Made by a program: the position numbers and the translations under genes. From positions 20,864,974 through 20,928,973 of the forward strand of contig CM060065.1 of NCBI GenBank assembly GCA_030533445.1: 64,000 nt of DNA, read 5' to 3'. Position 1 is the stretch's first letter. Each line of letters begins with the position of its first letter. Of this stretch, positions 52,144-64,000 are shown one piece after another. The notes below the pieces were generated by a model, which saw only the letters and a program-made list of their open reading frames with translations, did no database searches and was not told the DNA's origin. The stretch comes from Cyprinodon diabolis. Its lineage: Eukaryota > Chordata > Actinopteri > Cyprinodontiformes > Cyprinodontidae.

Positions 52144-54615
52144 GCTTCCTGGGGGTAAAGCACTATCCTTGTGGATTTTGAGAGGTTACGTCATAGTTGG
52201 CCTTATGGCCTTTGGTTCAGTTTAACTCGCAGAAGGAATTGAATTGGGATTGGAAAGATATTTAAACATAAATGTTAAGAAAGGTAAATAAAATACTTGC
52301 AAAGATATGTAAAAAAAAAAATGATGGACATGATACTGTTGTATTTATACAAGGGTTCTCCTTTTTGTTTTATTTTCTGCACCATTTCTCGGTAAGAGTT
52401 AACGTTTATCTTTATCACATAACATGTTAAATTGTCACTGACATCATGACACTAATATGACATGTCTACCCCGCTGATAGCATATCATTTATTCATCTTG
52501 AAGGATTCTGTAGATATAAAAGCATAAAAACAATACACAAACTGCATTTCTGTCCAAACAGTTAACATAGCCTCTTTGACTAAATGAGACTGGATGGGAT
52601 TTTGGACGCGCTTAGAGGTCAGAGCAGCGTTGCTTGTTTAGGTAAAGGGTTGTATATTTTGGGAGGGGGCTTGGGCAGCATCTTTCCTACTATAACTCCT
52701 AAGTGCCTCGTACAGTTAGCCGTTTGTGTCGTAGTAGAGGTGCTTGTCTACACTAGAGGAAATGCACTGTAGCACCACTGTCTTGTTTTTGTCCCCTGAA
52801 TAATTTATTTTGTTTCCTGCTTTTTTTTTTGTCATTGTACAAAAGCCTGTGGTCTGTCTATTTTTCAAAAATAAGCTTTCTGTGGCCTCTTAAATAACGT
52901 TTAATAGAGTAAATGCCTTCAAGTGTACCGGCTGCTGACATCGAGGAGAACCGCTACATACGTTCAGTGCTGCGGTTGGAACAAAACTGAGATCTTATGG
53001 TGTTGGACAGCACTTTTCCTCCTCTGGTTTCATATTTGTTCTCCATGCTGTACTTTGCATGTTGGTCAAAGACATTCCTGTTGAAGTCTGTGGAGAAACA
53101 AACGCATCCCTGTAGGAACCCCATTTCTCCATTTAGGTCTTTTATTTTTTTTGTTAGTTGAATATGATCATAAAATTCCGACCTTTTGCCTTCAATGTAC
53201 AGCTGACAGTTTGCCACACTAGCCTCCACCCCCCACCCCCTTGCTTTCACAAGGAGGAACTGAACTTCGTGTGACCTTAAGGGGTTGCTTGATTGTCTTC
53301 TGCCATTACTGTTTTGATCTTTTACTTGCAGCAGGTAAACTGTACCATATCTTAGTGTTTGTTAGTTTTCTAGTTTGATACCATAATCCAAATGAATTCA
53401 GCACAAAGTTTTTTGTTTGTTTTTTTGTATGCAAGGCCCTGCTTAATCCTGTGGATAATATTCAGTGTGGAGTGGCTTTTTACAGAATTACAGTCTGAGG
53501 AAAGCAGCTGTTTTTTATTCTGTGTACAGGGGGGACTGGAACTTGTAACCAAAGATGCATATTAGTCCCTACTTTCTGCATTTGTATGTCTTCCATTAGA
53601 TTAACCAGTGGCCTTTCTTGTGAAACTCTTGCATGAAGCTCTAGCATTCCACACATCAGACCTGCCTTTAAACCTTTTATCAACAGCCTGTAAATTGGTT
53701 ATAAAAAACAAATGTGCTATTCAGCATTTTTGGTCTGTAGCCTAATGAAACACACTGAAAGCCACTTAAACTAAACCATTGGCCAACAGGAATTAATGTA
53801 TTTACATTTTCTCTTAGCTGTAAGGAAAAATCTAAATTACTTCATTGGTCAACTGGCTGCTTTTTGCAGTATAAAAATCATAATTAACTATACGTTTTCT
53901 TTTCCAAGGTGTATGGTGGTGTTTTTTTTTTTCTGCAGTTGGAATTGATGAAGCACAATTAAGGATCAACCAGAAGCAGCTGTAACACGCTAAATAAGCA
54001 CTTCCCCAAAACATTTAAAGAAGGGTCTCGTCTTTTTAATTTTTAATTTAAAGATTATAATAAATCCTTTTTTAGGAAAATTGATAAAAATCATAACACA
54101 ACTGTTAGTGTTTAAGGAGTATAGTACATGTGATGCATATTTTACCTGCTGGTAGTTATGTGGCACCCTGATTAATTTTGATCAACCCTTAGCCATACTG
54201 GCATCATTGAGGCTTTCAGCTGTGTGGAGTGCTCTCATGCTGCTCTGTCGGAGTATATCTTCTTTATTGAAGATCGGGTGTTGCTTTGATCATTTGAAAC
54301 AGATAAAAAAAATTAACTTTTGTACCCAGATCTGACCTGAAATTAGCTGTTTCATAACATCCTAACTGAATGGCCTTCAACCACTATTGACTGTCTTCAT
54401 CTATGCGAGACTATGAGCTTCTGCTTCCAGTCCTTTTATATTCAGGATATCAAGACATTTTTAAGCACATGGCTGGCTCTTTTGTGTCCTAGAATGGTTC
54501 AGGAGGTTGATGTTATATTGCCTGTAACAAAACTATGTAGCCTCTAAGCTGCCATGTGGATCCTAGCTTCTTATGCTGACAAAGATAAGGAAATGTTTAT
54601 CAGAACCCTGGCTTC

Positions 54616-54621
54616 AATAAA
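54616..54621 (+). promoter_or_regulatory. dync1li2: candidate distal polyadenylation signal of dync1li2
   Basis: AATAAA followed within 20-35 bp by a T/GT-rich element, the standard arrangement. A weaker alternative lies at 52287-52292. Confidence 0.55.
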
Positions 54622-54649
54622 ATCAAGAATCCCATGTTTTTGTCTGTTT

Positions 54650-55790
54650 TTTTTAACATAAAGAAGGCCCTATGGTTCCTCTTCATATACACACGTCACC
54701 TAGTGGTTTTACAGGACATTTTTTTAAATTATTGAATCATAGGCAATGCACATCAGTAAAACTCTACCCCAGAAGTGAAAATGAGGGGCAGTAGATGTAC
54801 AAAGACCGATCCTTCACCTCACTTCAATAGCAAAGTTCTTTTTACCCTTATGATTATAATGCAGCAGCCCATTCTGCACCACATCTTATCCAAGTTAAAA
54901 ACCAGCTCTGGAATCAATTAAAAATAGGTGTGGCAGCATTGCTCCTTCTCAGTGACATAACACTTGCTCAGAAGAAACAAGGCTAGGATAGGTATTGCCT
55001 TCCTGTCATTATACACTATATCAAGGAGATAGAGGTTAAAGGTCGTTTTGAGATGTGTCACTGGCCAGGCTGTGAAAAACCTCTGAAATTTGGCAACACC
55101 TGGACTGATTATTGTATATTATATTAAAATGTATATTCTATATTTAAAATATTTATGATTGAATATACATATATGTTTTTCATACATAGCAGTACAGTTA
55201 CAGCATCTGGTGACTTTTTTCTAGTGATTTTATGATTGCAAAGCTGATTATGTAATTGTGCAGAACACACACTGTCGCTAATGACGATTTATATCTGAGT
55301 TAAATTATTACCATGATGCCTTTACTTGCATGGCAAGGTATATGGTTAATTCAACAGTAGTACCGGATTGGATATCGGCCAATAGCTCAGCCCATGTATC
55401 AGTATGGGGTAACTCAAAAAAAAAAATATCTAGATGTTGAATAAAATAAAATGTATATTTTGATGACAGTGAAGGTTAACATTTAATGTTAACTGAATCC
55501 AATTGTATGCAATTTTCGTGAAGACCAATAATTGATTTTTAAGCCTAGCCACAAACTAGTTGGTTGTTTTTAACCTAGGTGGCTTGTAATACCCTTTTTT
55601 ACCACTAGAGGCCAGTAACGCGCAAAGAAACTGAACTTCACTGAGTAACTTGAAACCATCTAAATTATTCTGGCAACCACTGCTTACGTAAAATATATAT
55701 TTTATGGGATCCTAATTATTTATTTTGTTTTTAAAGTATCCCTCCAAATGTGTGATTATTCGGCACCAACAGAATTTAACATAAACAAGC
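54650..55790. other. intergenic DNA between dync1li2 and cmtm4
   Basis: AT-rich sequence with no recognised gene or repeat end. Confidence 0.5.
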
Positions 55791-55799
55791 CGTTTGAAG

Positions 55800-58667
<2,868 letters not shown>

Positions 58668-59040
58668 TTAAAGATACAGGGGAGGATTTTTGCAAATTTT
58701 TGACAAGACCCACCCTCTACACAAAATAAAATAGGCATAATGCTGTACCCGCTCCCGAGAGGGAACGTCTATTAAAGGCCAGCGAGAGCGTGCACAAGCC
58801 CATTTCTCCTCGTGCACGCTCTGTTTAAAAGTTGCTGTTTACATCGCTCATCCAACCTTACTTTCCAAAAGAAGATTTGCATTTTTTCCACTATGTCAGA
58901 CTCACCACTGGTAAGGTAAAATGGAGAAAAACATGTAGGACAGCCTAATGTTAACATATGACCAGAATGATTGACAATTAGGAGGATCTTTTATTTTAAT
59001 TATCCACTCGGAAGAAGAACATCCTCCACTATACCTTTAA
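58668..59040 (-). mobile_element. MITE family A, copy 2, TTAA-flanked
   Basis: TTAA at 58668-58671 and 59037-59040 bounds a 365-bp element. Its right end ATCCTCCACTATACCT matches copy 1 exactly when reversed, while its left end AGATACAGGGGAGGAT has diverged. Internal blocks such as GTCAATCATTCTGGT and AACAGCAAC are shared with 12250-12625 in opposite orientation. Confidence 0.87.
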
Positions 59041-59367
59041 GTAGAGGTGTGGGAATAAATCGATTTGGCGATGTTTTGTGATTTTTCGGCTGCCCAATAT
59101 AATATCGATTTTTCTGTTCCTATTATCGATAAAAAAAGAAACATTTTTACCTAAACCAATGAGGAAAAGTGGGCTACCTCTGTAACGGCGTATCTGTAAC
59201 TGAGGCAATCACAGTGGAAGACGTGGATTAACTCGAACCCCAAACAACATAGATACCAAAATAATTGCATTTTCAATATTTTCAATGTTTTTTTTGTTTT
59301 TTTTTGTATATATACATTTCATTTGCTAGCTGGTAATAATATCGCAATATAAAATAATATTGAAATA

Positions 59368-60615
59368 CACTATATTGCCAAAAGTATTTGCTCACCCATC
59401 CAAATTATTGGAATCAGGTGTTCCAATCACTTCCATGGCCACAGGTGTATAAATTCAAGCACCTAGGCATGCAGACTGTTTTTACAAACATTTGTGAAAG
59501 AATGGGTCGCTCTCAGGAGCTCAGTGAATTCCAGCGTGGAACTGTGATAGGATGCCACCTGTGCAACAAATCCAGTCGTGAAATTTCCTCGCTCCTAAAT
59601 ATTCCACAGTCAACTGTCAGCTGTATTATAAGAAAATGGAAGTGTTTGGGAACGACAGCAACTCAGCCACGAAGTGGTAGGCCACGTAAACTGACGGAGC
59701 GGGGTCAGCGGATGCTGAAGCGCATAGTGCGAAGAGGTCGCCAACTTTCTGCAGAGTCAATCACTACAGACCTCCAAACTTCATGTGGCCTTCAGATTAG
59801 CTCAAGAACAGTGCGCAGAGAGCTTCATGGAATGGGTTTCCATGGTCGAGCAGCTGCATCCAAGCCATACATAACCAAGTGCAATGCAAAGCGTCGGATG
59901 CGGTGGTGTAAAGCACGCCGCCACTGGACTCTAGAGCAGTGGAGACGCGTTCTCTGGAGTGACGAATCGCGCTTCTCCATCTGGCAATCTGATGGACGGG
60001 TCTGGGTTTGGCGGTTGCCAGGAGAACGGTACTTGTCTGACTGCATTGTGCCAAGTGTAAAGTTTGGTGGAGGGGGGATTATGGTGTGGGGTTGTTTTTC
60101 AGGAGCTGGGCTTGGCCCCTTAGTTCCAGTGAAAGGAACTCTGAATGCTTCAGCATACCAAGACATTTTGGACAATTCCATGCTCCCAACTTTGTGGGAA
60201 CAGTTTGGAGCTGGCCCCTTCCTCTTCCAACATGACTGTGCACCAGTGCACAAAGCAAGGTCCATAAAGACATGGATGACAGAGTCTGGTGTGGATGAAC
60301 TTGACTGGCCTGCACAGAGTCCTGACCTCAACCCGATAGAACACCTTTGGGATGAATTAGAGCGGAGACTGAGAGCCAGGCCTTCTCGTCCAACATCAGT
60401 GTGCGACCTCACAAATGCGCTTCTGGAAGAATGGTCAAAAATTCCCATAAACACACTCCTAAACCTTGTGGACAGCCTTCCCAGAAGAGTTGAAGCTGTT
60501 CTAGCTGCAAAGGGTGGACCGACGTCATATTGAACCCTATGGATTAGGAACGGGATGTCACTTAAGCTCATATGTGAGTCAAGGCAGGTGAGCAAATACT
60601 TTTGGCAATATAGTG
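59368..60615 (+). mobile_element. Tc1-like transposon, 1248 bp, apparently intact
   Basis: The two ends share 29 identical inverted bases beginning CACTATATTGCCAAAAGTAT and are flanked by TA at 59366-59367 and 60616-60617. The single transposase gene (59502-60533) fills most of the element. The ends are shorter than in the copy at 39927, and the two transposases differ clearly, so they belong to different Tc1 lineages. Confidence 0.96.
59502..60533 (+). CDS. Tc1-like DD34E transposase, 343 aa, open
   Basis: This is a cut-and-paste transposase acting at the element's inverted repeats. Start [20 protein letters not shown] was preferred over an upstream in-frame ATG at 59388, which would run back almost into the left inverted repeat. 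Two helix-turn-helix domains span about 1-115, with a GRPR-type hook SGRPRK at 58-63. The catalytic triad is D154 (WSDES), D245 (QHDCAPVH) and E280 (NPIEHLW), giving the DD34E spacing. VWGCFSG and [16 protein letters not shown] are typical. No stop or frameshift is present and the usual length is kept, so the protein could be functional; activity is not shown. Confidence 0.93.
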   Translation: MGRSQELSEFQRGTVIGCHLCNKSSREISSLLNIPQSTVSCIIRKWKCLGTTATQPRSGRPRKLTERGQRMLKRIVRRGRQLSAESITTDLQTSCGLQISSRTVRRELHGMGFHGRAAASKPYITKCNAKRRMRWCKARRHWTLEQWRRVLWSDESRFSIWQSDGRVWVWRLPGERYLSDCIVPSVKFGGGGIMVWGCFSGAGLGPLVPVKGTLNASAYQDILDNSMLPTLWEQFGAGPFLFQHDCAPVHKARSIKTWMTESGVDELDWPAQSPDLNPIEHLWDELERRLRARPSRPTSVCDLTNALLEEWSKIPINTLLNLVDSLPRRVEAVLAAKGGPTSY

Positions 60616-60699
60616 TATCTTGATAATACCGTATTGTGATGCGTATCGTATCGCAACACCCATGCCACTACTAAACCCTATGCTGTTGGATTTAAACTA

Positions 60700-60968
60700 G
60701 GCTTTTACTGAACCATTGAAAACTTGAATATGCTCGGATATAATCTCTTCCATAGTTGCACTGGCTGTATTTAGTTCATAACACTAGTTATCTATATATT
60801 ATATTTATCTATTAGTAAGATTCTGTTTATAATGGTATTCATCTCTATACTCATTCAGTAGAAACCCATGTCCTGTATTTATGGAACCATTATTTATCCT
60901 GCAACTGCATTCCGTTGCCTTGTACCTGTACCTGTGTAATGCCAATGAAGTTGAATCTAATCTAATCT
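60700..60968 (+). repeat. LINE 3'-end fragment with ATCTA tail
   Basis: It ends CAATGAAGTTGAATCTAATC then TAATCT. A G-T-T-G-AATCTAATCTAATC tail is a common end of fish LINEs. The upstream border is approximate. Confidence 0.4.
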
Positions 60969-60969
60969 G

Positions 60970-63900
60970 TATGTTGAGTATCAGTTTCCATTTAGCATCT
61001 AAAACTGTTTCTCTTGCAGTTCTGGCCAGAAGTTTGTGCCATTTATTAACCCGTTAACTTTTAACTACCTTTCCTGTCCACACATAGTATTATATTGCCA
61101 TCACTGTTTCATGGTGTTCTTAAGGTGTTTTCACCACACATAGCATATTTATATGTAGGTGTAAAAGTCCCTTTTTTATTTGTTGATGTGTTTTATTTAA
61201 TTAGAAAAAAAAAATTATGTTTAAGTTTTTATCTTAAAAAAATTTGAGAAAATTCCATGGATTTTAATACGTCCCAAAGCAGTGTTTATCCTGTCGCTAT
61301 ACTTTTCTTCGACTGGTTTTATTTGTGTCAGGGGCTTGTTTCGCTGCCATGATGGTTTTTGCAGCTGAGATAGTCAAATTTGTCTTTCTCTGATAAGGAC
61401 AGGACCGATGAAAGCCTTCCAAGATTACACTCAGTATCTGTGAAGAGCCTTACCGGCTTCTAGCCAAGCATTAATAGCTCCGCTGGCCTTTAATTTTAAT
61501 ATCCTATCCAAGGCTGCAAGATGACCGTGTAAAGCTAAGATCTGACTGCATGTGATGAAATCCGAAACTGTGATTTGGTTAATAGTCCTTGAGCATTTGT
61601 TGTGAAGAGATAAGCTTTATTAAGTCACATAAAGAATTTATTTCTATTAGCACAGAAAGAAAACTCCTCTATTTTCTAGGCATGGCAGAAGAAAGAGTTC
61701 TGCTTTGGGAATCATAAACTTGTCAACTTTTAACTGTTTTCACTGCGACCTGTGTGTGCTGGAAAGTCTCACCCATTCCTCCTTACAATGGCTCCCTCCT
61801 AATTACTTTTTTAAAGGAATTGTTTATTAAGTCCCTCTAAACTTAGGCCTTGTTTAAAAAAGTCGTTGCATATCTCTTTGATATTGGCAATGATTTTATA
61901 TTACAGCAAACAAAATAACTCAGGGTGACCTTGGAATTACTAGGCAGTGAAAGTATTCTGAGCACTTTTGTGATATAAACGAAATATTTGCATTGGTTAT
62001 GATATAAATAACACAGAGATTAAATAAATCGGTAAAATAGATATACCTATTGAAATGCCTTACCCCAATATAACACACTTTTTATAAAGTTTTTTCAAGG
62101 TATAAGGAAATAATAGCTGGAATGAAATACCAGATGAACTCATTAAAGCTCCTTATAAGGATGATAATAGCTTCCTTTTATATTTGAAGCAAGGATAGTT
62201 GTTATCATAAAATCTTCTGAGATCAAGATAAAGTAATTTATTTAATGCAGGCTTTGGTTGCCTGACCATAGGAAACCTTTGTTTATGCTAGATCATTGTT
62301 GATTCTGCTAAAGCCAAACTTTGCTGTTTTCAACAGTATATTTTGGGGGTTTATTTTAAAACCTCCAAATCTACATTTACAAATAGGTTTCTGTGTTTTT
62401 TTTTAACATTGACATACACCCTAAGTAGGTTGAATGCACATTTAGTTGTGTTTAAATAGTGCATGTCAGTTAATGTGAAACAAGATTCATTACATTTTCT
62501 GAAATTTACTCCTGCAAAGACATAAAAAAGACTCTCTTTAATTGGGTTCATGCAGGGACTGACTCAGCTTACATAACGAGTGAAATGAAGGGTACCTTGG
62601 CACACTCGATGAGCAATCAAAACCCTTTGTTAATTATTGCGCTTCTTTCACTGAGGATTCTTTGAGCAAAGCTGTATGCAGCGTGCATGAAGCCAGTAGG
62701 CCATCTGTGTTAATTTATAATGTGAATTTGAAGCTGCAGGGCTGCAAATAAAGTGTTTTATGAAATAAATTCCCTTTTAGTTGAAACGCAACATGAATTT
62801 AAACTCTTTAGCTATACAGATGCAAATGCCATCAGAAAAAAACAGCATAAATGCATTAATGGTTCCCTTTTAAAGTCCCTTGATGGGTGTTCAAACTGTT
62901 GTTTGTTCAGTTAGTGGTTAAAATGATCCCTGTTTGGTGTGGAATAATCCAGAGCATGCTTTATCCTCTCTAAGGGTCAGGAATTGTTTTCTACAAGATC
63001 AAAGTAGGACTGCTCAAATCAAAATTCTAATATTGATTATTTTAGTTGATGTTTGAGTCACACTGATTTGAAATATAATTAACTATCTGTTAAGACTTCA
63101 AGAAGTTAAACAGTTATTTTTCTTTCATTTTATTTACGCACAGTTATCATAAACAATCCAGATAGAGCAAAATGGACACTAGATATGCTGGAATTTATTA
63201 ATTTGGAGAATTCTAGATTTACCTATAAGAAATATGGAGAGGAAGTCGATGTCTCTTATTTAGAAGATTAAAGTTGCTTGAATTCTTACTCGTTTATTGT
63301 TTTTATAAAAAGTCATTGAAGGAATGTGAGCAGTACCTAAATGTTTGTTACAATGGATCAGTCTCCTGAAGAGAAGGAAGCACCTCTGATCCAGGAGGCA
63401 TTACAGATGGAGAGCGTACCTGAAAAGTGGAATATAATAAAATGATCATTCCTTTTTTATGATTAATGTGTTCTGTACTCATTTGGAGCGAATTTAGTGT
63501 TGCATATCCCCGATCAAAATGGAGTTGAGTTTCTTTGATAACCAATTAAGCAGTTTTTGAGAACTTAATGAGAAACCCAGCACAGAAACTTATTCAGGGG
63601 GCAGCTGGCAGCAGCCCCAGGCTAAGCCACCCGAGGTAGTGCGCCATATTGCCTGGGAAAAAACTGCCAATGCACTAAAGTCCCTGGTTCTCTAGTTTTA
63701 ACTGCAAACAGACTCACAGCTAAGATAATCAACCTGTCTTCATGAACTCAGAAGCAGCTGAGACGAATGAAGTGAGATGCTTACATACATAGCAGCCCCC
63801 CCGTCAACCTGTCAGCTCTTCCATAAATGAATACATGGACTGAACCTGACCCAGGCTGATCAGAGGCGCCTCCCAGTGGGATGTAACCGGACCAAGGCAT

Positions 63901-64000
63901 GTCTCTGTTGGTAACAGGTTTGCCTTTGTCTTTGTGCTCCGACTGGGACGATAAGCGCGTATCGGCCTCGTGTCACTTCTAAAACCCCTCAGGGCCTTAC
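60970..64000 (+). other. cmtm4: cmtm4 intron 1 continuing to the right edge
   Basis: AT-rich to about 63580, then somewhat GC-richer to the edge. No MARVEL-domain exon, other coding exon or transposon end was recognised. Confidence 0.55.

Larger units (their letters stand above)
51786..54640 (+). other. dync1li2: dync1li2 3' UTR (inferred)
   Basis: The stop codon TGA is at 51783-51785. AATAAA occurs at 52287-52292 and again at 54616-54621, the latter followed by a T/GT-rich stretch (GTTTTTGTCTGTTTTTTTT), so a long 3' UTR is likely. An 18-C run lies at 52126-52143. No coding exon is seen. Confidence 0.55.
59042..60668. mobile_element. older element split by the Tc1 insertion
   Basis: The bases on either side of the Tc1 copy (59042-59367 and 60616-60668) are rich in ATCGAT/TATCG words. 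They carry weak inverted ends: TAGAGGTGTGGG at the left and TAGTGGCATGGG at the right (reversed). They resemble a fish hAT-like MITE whose ends read GGTGTTGCGATACGATAC. No duplication is clear. Confidence 0.35.

Noticed and set aside
59825..60595. 256-codon minus-strand frame
   Set aside because: Antisense shadow of the intact Tc1 transposase.

Overview
The window is vertebrate nuclear DNA, almost certainly from a teleost fish, probably a percomorph. Genes are split by AT-rich introns with GT-AG borders. The repeat load is typical of fish: an L1/Tx1-like LINE, L2-clade LINEs, two Tc1-like transposons, several MITEs, a tRNA-headed short repeat, and GT and CTTT microsatellites. Nothing looks bacterial or viral, and I see no CRISPR array, operon or rRNA.

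Three host genes are supported. (1) A basp1-like gene on the minus strand (coding exon 20782-22449) encodes a 555-residue acidic membrane-cortex protein with the BASP1 N-terminus. Its coding region is one exon behind a splice acceptor in the 5' UTR. (2) dync1li2 on the plus strand (34150-51785) encodes cytoplasmic dynein 1 light intermediate chain 2. I could reconstruct all 13 coding exons, giving a 490-residue protein with P-loop and C-terminal adaptor-binding helix. (3) Exon 1 of cmtm4 (56459-56644) lies on the same strand downstream; the rest of that gene is beyond the right edge. The dync1li2-cmtm4 order and orientation match human 16q22, which supports the LI2 call over LI1.

Layout: 1-4235 is a minus-strand L1-like LINE running off the left edge. 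4240-20280 has no host gene and holds a zinc-finger relic, MITEs and tRNA-headed repeats. 20290-24560 is the basp1 locus. 24600-33660 is repeat-rich intergenic DNA with LINE tails, a TTAA-flanked MITE and a large fold-back element. 33780-54640 is dync1li2; its 8.1-kb intron 4 carries a Tc1 copy and an L2 LINE, both antisense. 54650-64000 is the cmtm4 promoter, exon 1 and part of intron 1, which contains a nest of DNA transposons including a Tc1 copy with an undisrupted transposase frame.

The host genes do not form a pathway. Basp1 acts at the inner plasma membrane and in neurite growth, LIC2 links dynein to cargo adaptors, and Cmtm4 is a MARVEL-domain membrane protein. The most notable points are a GC-AG first intron and a tandem TAG/CAG acceptor in dync1li2, the enlarged acidic Basp1, the intact Tc1 transposase, and two oppositely oriented copies of one TTAA-flanked MITE family. 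I found no clear previously undescribed system.
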